The position numbers and the translations under genes are program-made. A stretch of DNA of 64,000 bases from the NCBI GenBank assembly GCA_903813345.2, contig CAIIXF020000003.1, positions 26,677,248 to 26,741,247 on the forward strand, in the 5' to 3' direction. Under the pieces are notes generated by a model, which made no database searches, was not told the DNA's origin, and saw nothing but the letters and a program-made list of their open reading frames with translations. Source of the stretch: Owenia fusiformis (Eukaryota; Annelida; Polychaeta; Sabellida; Oweniidae). This document shows, piece by piece, positions 35,901 to 47,302 of this stretch. Position 1 is the first letter of the stretch, and every line of letters begins with the position of its first letter.

Positions 35901-38276
35901 TAGAAGGCTACTTGCGAAATATATATAAGCCTGCATCAATCAGATCAGATGATAGAAGGCTACTTGCAAAATATATATATATGCCTGCATCTATCAGATC
36001 AGATGATAGAAGGCTACTTGCGAAATATATATATATCTGCATCTATCAGATCAGATGATAGGAGGCTATGCCTGCATCTATCAGATCAGATGATAGAAGG
36101 CTACATGCGAAATATATACATGCCTGCATCTATCAGATCAGATGATAGAAGGCTACAGGCGAAATATATACATGCCTGCATCTATCAGATCAGATGATAG
36201 AAGGCTACAGGCGAAATATATATATGCCTGCATCTATCAGATCAGATGATAGAAGGCTACATGCGAAATATATACATGCCTGCATCTATCAGATCAGATG
36301 ATAGAAGGCTACTTGCGAAATATATATATACCTGCATCTATCAGATCAGATGATAGAAGGCTACTTGCGAAATATATATATTTATCCCATACTTGGACGT
36401 GTTACGGGTACATAAAGCCGGTTTGTAAAAACTTATATTTTCATCAGCGGGCAGATATAGCTTTACGTCCCGCTCCGAGCGGGCAGATATAGTATATCTG
36501 CCCGCTACGTCATAATCGCTGTTCCCTTATTGGGTCTTTTTGTAACGTTCGCATACTGTAAACGACAATGGAGAAAAACACAGACAATCGCGATCTGTTT
36601 GATGCTTTAAAGAAGGGAAGGAGCAGTATGCCCTGTTAATAATCCATGATTTGAACAGGAAAATCCGGCTACGGACAATAATACAAAACTGGACATGAAT
36701 ATTTTAAAATAATTCCACGGTCGGTTGCAAAGTTTCTGAACTTTGGCCAATTGAACAATGTGATTGGTATGGGATAAACAGATCATCCTATAGTCGGTTC
36801 AGGATATTGGGATTATCCCGAGGCCAATATAATATATCTACCCTCGGGACCTACGGCCCTCGGGCAGATATATTATATTGGCTTCGGGATAATCCCAATA
36901 TCCTGAACCTCATATAATCTCTATATATATATATATCAGATCAGATGATAAAATGCTACAGGGGAAATATATACACACCTGCACCTATAAACTCAGGTTA
37001 TAGAATGCTACAATATACAAAGTTGCATCTATAATTAGCTGAGGTGACGGGAGGCTTCGAACGGAAAATATACATACCTGCATCGATGAGCTCCGATGAC
37101 GGAAGGCTACAGGCGGAATGACCATCTAAGACAGCAAACTTTGGATGGCATATCTGAAACCGCATATTGAGTCTGTATTTGGGCTAACAAAGTGCAATTT
37201 GACATTGAGAATCATTTAGGATTGCGTTACAGATTTAGAGACGATATGTCAAACAATAAAATTTAATGCAGGTATTTACTCCCTATGTTTCATAACATAT
37301 ATAGGGGTTATGCACTGGGAGGTTTTGGATACAGGGAATATCCCGAGGGATATACAATATATTTTCCCGAGGGACCGAAGGGACCGAGGGAAGGTGTATT
37401 GTATATCCCAAGGGATATTCCATGTATCCAAACCGACCGTGCATAACTGTTGTATCTCATACTTTTTTAAACTTTTTTAAACTTTTGAAAAATTCCCGGG
37501 AGCGGGATGGATATATTATATCTGCCCGCATTTGGCCTGGAGTGGGACATATACAATATATCCCGCCCGCTCCTCAGATATGATATATATTCCCGAGTGA
37601 TATCTACCCCAAACCCACTTAAGTATGAGATACTATAGGAATATCCTATGGTTTTGAAAAAATATCATTTATATCCATGAGTGGATATTGATATCTTCAT
37701 GAGTGAGCGCAGCGAATGAGTGAAGATATTTGTATCCATGAGTGGATATAATTGATATTTTTGAAAAACCATAGGATTGTCCGTTTATCCAATGGGAAAT
37801 CATTATCAGCGAAAAAAGTTGAAAAATAAAATTTGAGAAAAAATGTCAAAAAATAATTGAAAAAATTGTGAAAAAAAGTTTGAAATTTTGAAATTTGTTT
37901 TAAATATTTTTGAAAATAATTAAAAAATGTAAAAAGAATTTTTTTTGAAAAAAATCGAAACCATCGAATATCACTTTTCAAACCATCGAATATCACTTTT
38001 TAAGACGTGATATTCGATAGTTTAAAAGTGATATTCGATGGTTTGTGAATGTTTTGCTAAAATATGATATCTTGATCAACATATCAAATATATCTTCATG
38101 TGATATTCGATCTATGTCCTTGTAACCATGGGATAAATACATATACAATATACACCGGGAATGTACATCACAACTTGTTTTTGTATATATATTTTACATA
38201 CCTGTGTAATGTTAAGTGCTGTGGTTATGTACATGCTCCATACAAAAGTAGAAAAATATAATATCATTGGCGACAT
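32999..38276 (-). CDS. CAP-superfamily (CRISP/antigen 5/PR-1) protein with Cys-rich/EGF-like tail and hydrophobic C-terminus, 8 exons, 365 aa
   Basis: Exons from 5' to 3': 38276-38202, 37153-37078, 35237-35046, 34786-34644, 34491-34403, 34185-34082, 33762-33535, 33189-32999 (stop TGA). All phases join. Exon 1 encodes a signal peptide starting [13 protein letters not shown]. Exon 2 gives [18 protein letters not shown] and ELIDAG. Exon 3 starts the CAP domain ([33 protein letters not shown]). Exon 4 carries the GHYTQ signature and exon 5 [16 protein letters not shown] and YICNYAL. Exon 6 has [15 protein letters not shown]. Exon 7 has an EGF-like run (CHNGGIL, CTCTCPK). Exon 8 ends in a 16-residue hydrophobic tail like a GPI signal or TM anchor. 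It is a secreted or surface protein. It converges on SLC22 copy 3, 650 bp away. Confidence 0.85.
33515..33762 (-). other. Alternative last exon form of the CAP gene (read-through of exon 7)
   Basis: If the donor CCAG|GTATAA at 33535/33534 is not used, exon 7 continues GINTER and stops (TAA, 33515-33517). This gives a soluble protein of 308 aa lacking the hydrophobic tail. If it is used, phase-matched exon 8 adds 63 codons. Both forms are open; which is made is not visible here. Confidence 0.6.
35538..37077 (-). repeat. About 51-bp minisatellite derived from CAP exon 2 end plus its splice donor
   Basis: Sixteen good units (35538-36380) and three diverged ones (36935-37077) precede, in genome coordinates, the true exon 2 end at 37078. 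On the minus strand each unit reads like 'gtagccttctatcatct' then gat.tgatagatgcag and gtatatata, which matches exon 2's TGTAGCCTTCCGTCATCG ... ATCGATGCAG|gtatgt. Each therefore resembles exon 2's last 30-odd bases plus donor. An unrelated insert (36384-36925) splits the array. All of it lies in intron 2. Confidence 0.85.
36445..38046. repeat. Cluster of six long imperfect palindromes in CAP introns 1 and 2
   Basis: Hairpin-forming inverted repeats lie at about 36445-36515, 36796-36909, 37308-37448, 37500-37572, 37641-37779 and 37959-38046. Arms are 25-60 bp. The first four share A+T-rich 'atataatatat' blocks next to cccgagg or gcccgc, and short G+C-rich centres such as gggacctacggccc and gaccgaagggacc. 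The fifth has the centre gagtgagcgcagcgaatgag. No protein is encoded. A related short palindrome lies at 42208-42240. Confidence 0.75.
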
Positions 38277-39973
38277 AATGATTCTTTGTTTTTCTGTATA
38301 ATTTGATATTCTTGTTTAATTTCTACTATGTTTATCTTTCATAAACGTATTTAGTATCTTTATTTTAATCCTTGTACACAGTTGTTCCTTTAGTATTAAT
38401 ACATGTGTATCTTTAATGTGGTGATATCTTGATTAATCATATAATCCTTCCTTTATATAATGCTCTGTTGTTTTTAATCTAATATGTTTAATCACGTAAT
38501 TTAGTTCTGTTTGTTTAACTGCTTTCCAAAAATCAGAACCATACTTTTCTCATTCCTTGGTGAAAACAATACATAAAACTACATGTATTTCGTCCGTTTT
38601 AGTTCATATATTAATGTTCTAATTCAATCAAAATATCAACAAAGTTAAATACATTGTAGGCAATTAACTTAATGCACATATTTTAATTTACCAATAGCTA
38701 TTAACCACCTTATAATAAGCCTGGGGGGATTTGTAATATCAAATTGTCACTGATCAATTTTTTTAATTGGGTTGAATTGAAATCGATAGTTTTATTTTGT
38801 AATCGCAGGCCTTTCATCTATTTATTTAGTACACGAAGGTTTTTGAGGAAATAGTTACAGAGGCGCTTTCATATGTATGATAACTCAACACAATGGTAAC
38901 CAAATATGCAAATGAGGTTTTTCTAAATCTCGATGAAGTCTCGTTTTTATTGAGATTTCAGAAGATCTGCATTTTTAACCATTAAAGACCATCATTTTCT
39001 TCAATTTGATGTAAATTATGAATTTCAGGTTCTTCTAAAACATCTTTGATTTGCAGTTATTTACCCTTATTCAAAATTCCTAGCATTTATAAGTTTTCCA
39101 AAAAAGGTCGGAATAAATCCCCATTGTCACAACGATAAAAAAAATTAAAAATTTCATTTACTCTTTTAAAGTTCACAGTTTTTATGTCAAATCACAGTCC
39201 ACCAGTGAACAAGATCATATACTAACATTTCAATGAATTATACACCCAAATGGAAATACTTGATAAATCAAGAAGTTATGTAATTTTTAGGCAGGATTCA
39301 CTATTCTAACTTATGCCAGATATAATAAAAGTGACACCGTGTCATCATAACTTTCTATGACTTCCATATTGATATAAATGAAGGATTCAAAATTTACTTT
39401 TCATTTTAGATCCCAGGGGCTATGCTAAATGTTCAGGTATGTCGGAATGACAAATTTTGGAGTTGTTTGCACATTATTCCTTCATTGTTAATAATTTAAC
39501 CATGAAGTCAAATAATAATTATTTTTGGTATCCGGCTACAAATATTAAGAACTTCTGATTTTTTCATCCAATATTATGTATGATTTAGATTTCAAGTTTT
39601 AGATCTATTTTCATACAATGTCGATATTTTATGTTCACTTTACCACAGGCTGCCATCTTTTAAACATCTGAAACTTTTGTACTGTTACATGTACATGTCC
39701 ATCCCCTCTCATCAAAGGCTGAAGGGCTGTAATTGATCTGGGTTCACCAAACCAGTTAAAATACACAGATGTGCTGGTAAAAGAGTTTTTTTCCATTTCT
39801 CATTTATTCCATGCATAATATATAATATATAAAAATACAATACAATATTATTGCCTACGTTTTTCAACATTGTCGGTAATATACAAAACATGTCAAACTG
39901 GAAATACTCGAAATACAATAGATTTGGTCCGCAATGTGGATGGTGAAAAATGTTAGAGGCCTTGGGGGGGGGG
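38277..39973. other. A+T-rich spacer upstream of the CAP gene
   Basis: The CAP promoter should lie just above 38276, but no TATA box or other clear element stands out. The remainder holds no recognisable gene, and a run of ten G lies at 39964-39973. Confidence 0.4.
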
Positions 39974-40467
39974 TTAATCTAAAATGTCAAGAGCTAAACA
40001 GATGTAATGGCTAACTATTTGAATAATTTGTTCATTCTCCATTACTGTTAGATTTCTGTCTCCAAATAATAAAAATTGAATTTTTTCATTGGAGTTTAAG
40101 TTTTGGAAACTGTTGAGAAATCCTAAGGTTTTTAGTCCTGCTAGGAGAGTGCATCTTTCTTGTTGCAGCAGAGGGCAGTTTAAGAAAAGGTGATGTGTTG
40201 TTTGCTGTTTAGCACCACATATACAAAATGGGTCATTTACTGATTTACAATTCTATAATGTCTAGGTTGCCTTAGGGGCCTATTTCGGATATTCTCGTAT
40301 GTGCTAACTAAATCACAAATGAAAGGGGGAAAACAATGGTATCTAGCCTAAAGGCAAAGATTTTGAGATGTTCTTTTCTCCTGGAAGCTAACGTTTTCCA
40401 GTTGAGTAAAGATAAAACTTTTGAGGTGTTTGAACCATGAATTGCACGGCAAGCTGCTTGGTAATGA

Positions 40468-42939
40468 CACGGTGTTATAGCATGACAGATACGACAAGGC
40501 AATTGGCCAAATTTTGCGGTAACGATAACAAAAAATGGCGGACGGGAAAGACAGCATGTCCTCTTTTTCGCCTGTAGGCAAGATTCACAGATAAGCTTTC
40601 CTTTTCAACTAGTTCCATTCGGTGATGCATATGTGAATGGTTATAAAGATTGAGTTAAATCTGTCGTGTGGTCTACAAGAAGCAGAATATAAGCTGTAAA
40701 CCTACCCAGCTGAGATTTCGAAGTTCATAATTTTAAGTCCTTTTTCGTGTTTTCTCAGTATATGTGCCTCAGAGCCATTCAAAATACTAACTGTACGTAA
40801 ACTGTGTATAAAGAAGCCATAGAATGACAAATGCAGAACAGAAATGCGGTAAATATTGTAGATAATAAGGTTTCAATCGCAAGGTCGTTAGACAGATACG
40901 TATGTATTGCATGCTTTTTTATGGACAGCAACGCATTGTATTAGTTTTACATTAGATGTTAGCGGACGGTTACATGCAAGTTCCTGTCAAGTCAAGGTCC
41001 CTAGATGGATAGCTCTCTATGTGTGAACTGCCTATATTTGTTTTCAGGACTCGCAAGAGAAGCTCTTGCTTGAGCCTCTATAGGGCAAGGAAAAAATAGC
41101 GAAAGCCAATGAAGTGAAAATGATTGTAATGAAGAGGCAAAGGAAGAAATTAGTAACAACGAACAGGCGACGGAAGAAAACAACTCCAAATTAATTGATG
41201 ATGTCATAAGTGACATTAGACATATATTACCATTATTACAAATCATATTCAGCTGTTTATGTCACCATCTTCATAATAGTACAATAACGTCATTTCTGCG
41301 GGCAATATAGTGAAATATTGGACCAAGGGCCGCAATTACCATTATTACCACCGTTAATGCCCAGGGCTGAAATAGCAAAGGACCTTATACACCCTCCATT
41401 GGGATCTCCCCATGGGAAAAAAATAATTCACTGCTTTTTCAAAATGAGTATTCTGCTTCAATTATTACATCTATATGCACACTAGTATCTTGTTGACCTA
41501 TATTCAGCACTGTATTGATGTATAGGCCACTTATTAGGGTCATAATTCAATCATGAAGTGTAGAGGCATAGATTCCAAACCAGGAAGTATTTTTGTGTCT
41601 GACAAAATCCATTTACATCCTACGCATCCCTGCATCTTATCCAAATATTTTACTACATAATGAAATATAATAGTATAATCTTTGGTTTTACAAACGTGTA
41701 TGATATTTGATAAGTGTAAAAGTTGTTTTTGGAGCATTTTTCTATAGCCATTTTGTAGGGAAAAAATGATGAAAAAATGTACAATCTTTTAATTTTAAGT
41801 ATGACCTGAATCGATTGCAAACTTCATATTTTCACATTTGATGAGATAAACCATTTGTGTCGTATTGTGAAATTATTAAGTTTGCAATCGATTCAGGTCA
41901 TAGTGTATTTTTGGTATTTCTGTGATAATCAATGGAAACCAATAGCCTCTATTGGGATCTGCTGATATCCTCATGCTAAGTCAATGGTGCACAGACCCAT
42001 GTAAGTCAATACTGAACGAAATGATCCCTATCTCAGCTTATGTGTGTCCGAGCATTTTAATATTTTCCAAAGTATTATATGACATTTTATTCTTCATGTT
42101 ACACCTACGAATGATTCATTTTGACCATAGGGATATTTGCCAATAATTGCACCTTGTCCTTTGAAATAGAAAATCTTACGCACTGAACGATATCACTTTT
42201 CCCGGGAAACATAGCCGGGCGAATAATATCATTATTGCCCGACTAAAGTCATTTACGCCCGACAGAATATTGCTCACGTCAATATAGCAATTTAAATGCC
42301 TTCTCAACTAGTACTAAAACCCCTAGAACAGGCCCTGCAAGGTGGTAATAATACGATTTCATCTATTATAGCTTACAAAACTCAAATCCGGTTGAAAAAC
42401 ATTTCAATTTTGGATCACAAGCGATATGAAATGATTCGGTTTTACATATATGAACGAGGTTCGCGTAACTGTCTATCAATTTTTGGCGTATCCGCAAATT
42501 CAAAATACATTATTATGGCTTGAGTAGAACATATTAAGTGGTTTACAATGCTTAATTGGCTTTGTATGATCGTATGTAGGTTACATTTATATACACCAAG
42601 GTTGTTGCGCAATGTAGAGCATGTCCTAACGAAGAAAAGAAACAAATTACTAAATTTTATGAAGTTTTGAATTTCAAACTCGACAGTTTTTCGCTTATTT
42701 CATGTTATCCATGGGCGTCGATTTGCAAAGACTACGTTCAAAATAAACATTACTGAATGCATCACCGAATGCGACGCTTACATAAATCTTTCATGCTTTT
42801 ATTGATACGCAGTAGTAGAACATAATGCACCTACCTTAGCTTTCTGTTTCATCGTGGCCATTTTATTGGATAAATCAGAGATCGTATACGACTAACCTCG
42901 TTTTCAATGGTGGCGTATCTGTCATGCTATAACACCGTG
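40468..42939. mobile_element. Transib/RAG-like non-autonomous DNA transposon inserted in the LINE
   Basis: Perfect 26-bp terminal inverted repeats start CACGGTGTTATAGCATGACA. The target duplication is AATGA, 5 bp, at 40463-40467 and 42940-42944. Counting one duplication only, the LINE reading frame is continuous across the site, so the ends are exact. A 5-bp duplication with a CAC..TG heptamer-like end is characteristic of Transib and RAG-like transposons. The 2.4-kb interior has no long open frame, so no transposase or RAG1/RAG2-like gene is kept. The superfamily assignment rests on ends and duplication length alone. Confidence 0.65.
41801..41901. mobile_element. 101-bp hairpin mini-element nested in the Transib-like element
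   Basis: A 24-bp inverted repeat starts ATGACCTGAATCGATTGC and closes on both sides of a 50-bp loop. It is flanked by AGT (41798-41800 and 41902-41904), a possible 3-bp target duplication. Confidence 0.6.
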
Positions 42940-45309
42940 AATGAAGTCTATGCAATGTTAAGAGTTTTGCAGTTGAAGCCTTATCATATATTGTGTCACA
43001 GTAGTCAAAATGGGGTAGTATAAATGAAGTATATATATTCTCTAAGTACTTGCTATTAAGCAGTTTAGATAATTTTTTCAGAGGTCTCATGAGAGAGAGA
43101 AAGTTTACTTACTCTCTCTATGAGTTGGTCAACATGTGAATTTAAATTTAGATTTTGATCAAGCACTAAACCCAAGGTAAAAGGGTCTACTCGGGGTGGA
43201 AAATTTTCTAAGAGGCTCCGTTAAGGAAAAAATGACTTTATGAGCTGGATGGAATTTCTGTGTATTTTTTATTCTATTAGGGTGTCCTGCATAAAGGATT
43301 TCGCCTGCGAAGCATATAACTCTTGCGAACATATCTAAATACTGGTCCGAAGAAGACATACCTTGAATTTTTTAGAAAAAATTGGCTAAAAATGGAAACT
43401 ACAAGAAGTCAAAATGTTCAACTCAAACAAAGTTGTAGCTATTCTATATCAATATTTTGTGTTATGTAAGGTTTCTCAGATGTTTCAAGACCTTCATTAG
43501 TATACTTGTGTCTAGAAATGTGACATTTAAGGACAAAATTTGGCATTTTTAATCATTTTCGCTTTCAGCATTAACATATAGTTCCTTATATCTCGAGTTT
43601 AATGCTGACTGGTTGTTGCATTTTTGATTAAATCTGTGCTTGTACATCTGTTCTTCCATTTAAGGTATAGAAAATGTATAGTGGACAACCAATGTTCGTA
43701 TGAGAGCTTTCAGATCTCCCCTACCCCATTTATTATGGACAATTACCGAAAAATATGTAAAAATAAAATAACTTGAAATTATAAACTTTAACAAAGTTGT
43801 AGCTATTCTATGTCAATATAATGTGTTTTTTAATGTTTTTAAGATATTTCAGAACCTATAGCGGTATACAAGTGGCTAGAAATGAGACATTTAAGGACAA
43901 AACTTGGCATTTTTTTTATCATTTTCGCTTTCAGCAGTAATATATAGTTCCTCATATCTTGAGTTTTATGCTGTCTGATTGTTGCATTTTCAATCAAATC
44001 TGTTCTTGTGCCTGTCTTCTTCCATTTAAGGGATAGAAAATGTATAGTAGACAAACAATGTTCATATTAGAGCTTTAAGATCTCCCCTACCCCATCAATT
44101 ATGGAAAATAAACGAGAAATATGAAAAAATAAAATAACTTGAAATTATAGACTTTCATAAAGTTGTAGCTATTCTATTATCAATATTATGTGTTATTTAA
44201 TATTTTTAAGATTTTTCAGAACTTTTATTGGTATTCAAGTGGCTAGAAATGAGACATTTAAGGGCAAAACTTGGCATTTTTTAATCAATGCTGCCTTCAG
44301 CAGTAACATATAGATCCTCATATCTTGAGTTTTATGCTGACTGGTTGATACATTTTGGATTAAATCTGTTCTTGTACATGTTTTATTCCATTTAAGGTAC
44401 TGAAAATGTATAGTAGACAAACAATGTTCATATTAGAGCTTTCAGTTCTCCCCTACCCCATTTATTAGGGAAGATGACTGGAAAATATAAAAATAACTTC
44501 AAACTACCAGTATAAACTTTAACAAAGATGTAACTATTCTTTATGTGTTATTGATTGCTATAATTAATGTTTCAGGACCTTCATTAGTATTCTAGTGTAG
44601 AGAAATTAGACATTTAAGAACAAAATTTGGCATTTTTCATCATTTCCACTGTTAGCAATAACATATAGTTCCTTATATCTTGAGTTTTATGCTGATTGGT
44701 TGATGGATTCTTGATCAAATCTGTTCTTTTGCCTGCCTACTTTGATTTAAGGTATTTAAAAATGTATATTGGAAAGCCTGTCATTATATTAGAGCTTACA
44801 TATCTCCCCTACCCCATTTATTTTGAAAAAATAACCAGAAATATAAAAACCAAACAATTTCAAAGTATAGACTTTAACAAAGTTGTCACTATTCTAGATC
44901 AATACTATGTATTATTTGATATTTTTCAGATGTGTCAGGAACTTCATGAGTATACAAGTCTAAAAATTAGACATTTAAAGTTGAGTTGCAAATGGGGCGG
45001 GTATTCTCTATCTTTGTCCATTGGGCTTTTCTGGTTATGATATGTTGCAAACTGCTCATGAATCTATGCAATGTATAGTACAATACTTGGAATATATTTA
45101 AAAATAATGGGGTATAGTACTGTGATAATTATAACCAGTGATCAAGCCATATTGGTTGAATTCCCTCATATCAATACCCTGCGTGCAGAGTCTAGTTAAA
45201 CTACACTCTGCCTAGTAGAGACCATATTACAGTTTAGTAGCCCCGCCCTCACGACAGGTACCGGTGACAATTTGGGTAAATCACTTTTGACCTACGCACT
45301 GACCTTCCA

Positions 45310-45420
45310 CCAATCAGCGAGCTTGAAGAAACATACGCCAAATGCGTTCTAATTAAATATGCGCATGTCATTGGTCAATTCCGGGCTCAACAATGACGTC
45401 AGAAGGAATGACCATATAAA
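45310..45420 (+). promoter_or_regulatory. Compact promoter-like module inside the fold-back element
   Basis: CCAAT at 45310, inverted CCAAT (ATTGG) at 45370, a perfect CRE palindrome TGACGTCA at 45394-45401, and TATAAA at 45415-45420 lie in the usual order. A GC box (ccccgccc) lies near 45241. Downstream sequence from about 45490 ('gaagacgaagctctc', 'cgaatgcaaagggtat') recurs at 56210-56265. Transcription is inferred. Confidence 0.45.
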
Positions 45421-45779
45421 GAACGTCGGTCAAATTTGGTCGACGAGCACTGATTGGCGCGGTGAGTTCACAGGTTTATTTTAGTTTGAAAGAGTGAAGA
45501 CGAAGCTCTCTTTTAAGAAGTGAAGTCAAACGAATGCAAAGGGTATCATATCAAATGTAATGTTGTCAAAGGCTTGGTGATTTCCATATTACACCTAAGG
45601 GTGGTGTAATTAGGAAGTTCATGATGGATATTGGGCTTGGGGATATTTTGGTAAATGTAAACATTGTGAAATGAAGAACAGCCAACAAGATGATTTTGGA
45701 AAGGATTACAAAATGGTAAAGCTGTCTTTGGTTTGTGAAGTAATGTTACTGTATCTCTAAAATGGGATGAATTTCACTT

Positions 45780-45953
45780 ATGGCAGAGCTGCTATTGAAC
45801 TTTGCAAAACTGATAGTTGCAACTTATCTATCAAATACTGACCATGAAGAAGTTGACACTCTCCTTATGGCCCATGTCTATTACAGTGCTGCAGACAAGA
45901 CAAAGGAGTTCAATGTTGAAAGAATTTGTATTCAGTCTGATGATACAGAATAA
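45780..45953 (+). pseudogene. Fragment of a transposon-type ORF (EADT-like motif)
   Basis: A 57-codon frame holds LSNTDHEEVDTLLMAHVYYS and ICIQSDDTE. The spacing of HEE.DTLL.H and S.DT resembles the 'H-E-E-A-D-T ... S-x-D-T-D-V' motif of a common group of transposon-associated metazoan proteins. It stops just where DTDV would be, and sequence after it is not open. It lies 360 bp below the promoter-like module. Confidence 0.35.
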
Positions 45954-46365
45954 TGGTGCTTGCAAAGAAGGATGAGAGTTAAAAAGAGCTATTAAAGTTT
46001 CTTATGTCCTTCAAGGTAGCATTCTAAATTACTATACGAATCTCAAAGTGCAATACCTATTTGAAGATATATCAAAGATGGGTGTCTTGTACCAGTACTC
46101 ACAAACAAACCTTCGTAGCAACACAAGAAACATGTCCTTGGCAATTCGCAAATGTAAAATGGCAAAAGGCAGCGAAAATTGCTATACAAAGTTTCTAGTC
46201 AAGGGTGTATTGCTACTTGTCCATGTGGCAATAAACAACATAGTGCACATCGTTGGACAATATTTAAGGATGAGTTTCTCAGAACTATAAAAATTATTTA
46301 GAGATCTTACATATCTGAATAGCTTGTGGTGTCATGAGCAACTTAGACCTTTAAAATGCTTCCTA

Positions 46366-47302
46366 GTCAACTGGTACCCAAGACAAGTCGTACCCAAGAC
46401 AACTCGTACCCAAGTTATTTCCAGAATTATGGGAGCATATTAGGAAAACAAATTGAGTTTGTATAATAATGTTTTCATGTTATAATGTGACTCAAATAAG
46501 CCTCAATATTTTTTTGAATTTAGAAGACATTTTTTCTCAATGGATTAAGTAAAGCATTTTGATTTAACTTGAATCACCTTTTTACTAATAAAACAAGTGC
46601 TTGAAGTGCTTGTTCACAACATTTTTTGTCAAACATATATATAAATAAATATAATTACAACAGTGACTTTTCTACAAATGAATCAAACAATTAATTTGAG
46701 CATTTTGAGAAAGTTTAAAGGAAGTTTAATCTGTTAATTTTTTTCCAATTGGAACTAAATTGGATTATGCACATGCATACTAAGTGTAATAATATATCAT
46801 GTATGAATAAGTACCAAAATAATATTTGATATTAATATTATACTATTATTATATTATTCAAAATATTTTATTGCTAAATTTCATGAATATGACTTCTGAT
46901 AATATGAAATCCTAGACAAATAGATTATCTGTTTAATAAGAAATTAGGCCCAAGATTTGATGAATCAATACATTTATAATAATACCATCTTCCAAGATGA
47001 ATTAAATCTGACACTTGTTCCAAACACTCATAAACATACAATATTTAAAAAAATGATTATGAATGTGTGGAATAAACATATATCTCTTCACTCGAACATT
47101 AAATATAAAATAATAGTCAAAATAAATTGACACTCAAAGCTCAAAATGTTACAAAATTATATCAATTTCTTCTGAAAATTCTTCAAACTTCTGAACAGTA
47201 TGTTACAGTTATAATATGTATATCTTTACACATTCCCAGTCCAACACTTGATTCAAAACAAAATATATGCTTGGGTACGACTTGTCTTGGGTACCAGTTG
47301 AC
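46366..47302. mobile_element. 937-bp MITE in the centre of the fold-back element
   Basis: Inverted ends GTCAACTGGTACCCAAGACA continue for about 33 bp; the left end has an additional cgtacccaag copy. An 11-bp direct repeat cctttaaaatg lies just outside (46348-46358 and 47309-47319) and may be the target duplication if the ends extend a few bases. There is no open frame. Confidence 0.65.

Larger units (their letters stand above)
39974..43186 (-). mobile_element. Truncated non-LTR retrotransposon (LINE), split by a DNA transposon
   Basis: On the minus strand, 43186-42940 encodes part of a reverse transcriptase thumb region: LGLVLDQNLNLNSHVDQLIE and FILPHFDYCDTIYDKAS, then LHRLH. The frame resumes at 40467 with QAACRAIHGSNTSKVLSLLNW and LASRRKEHL. 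After a frameshift near 40300 comes a CxC..HHLFLNCP motif (about 40250-40150), the zinc-knuckle-like end of CR1/L2-type ORF2, then a stop at 39976-39974. The 5' part is missing above 43186. The interruption at 40468-42939 is a separate element. Confidence 0.8.

Noticed and set aside
35538-36380. CRISPR-like regular repeats
   Set aside because: Units are contiguous without unique spacers, derive from exon 2 of the CAP gene, and the genome is eukaryotic. This is a minisatellite.
43240-43359. Host exon encoding FARVICFAGEI
   Set aside because: The same frame occurs in the opposite arm of the fold-back element with several amino acid changes; it is part of the transposon.
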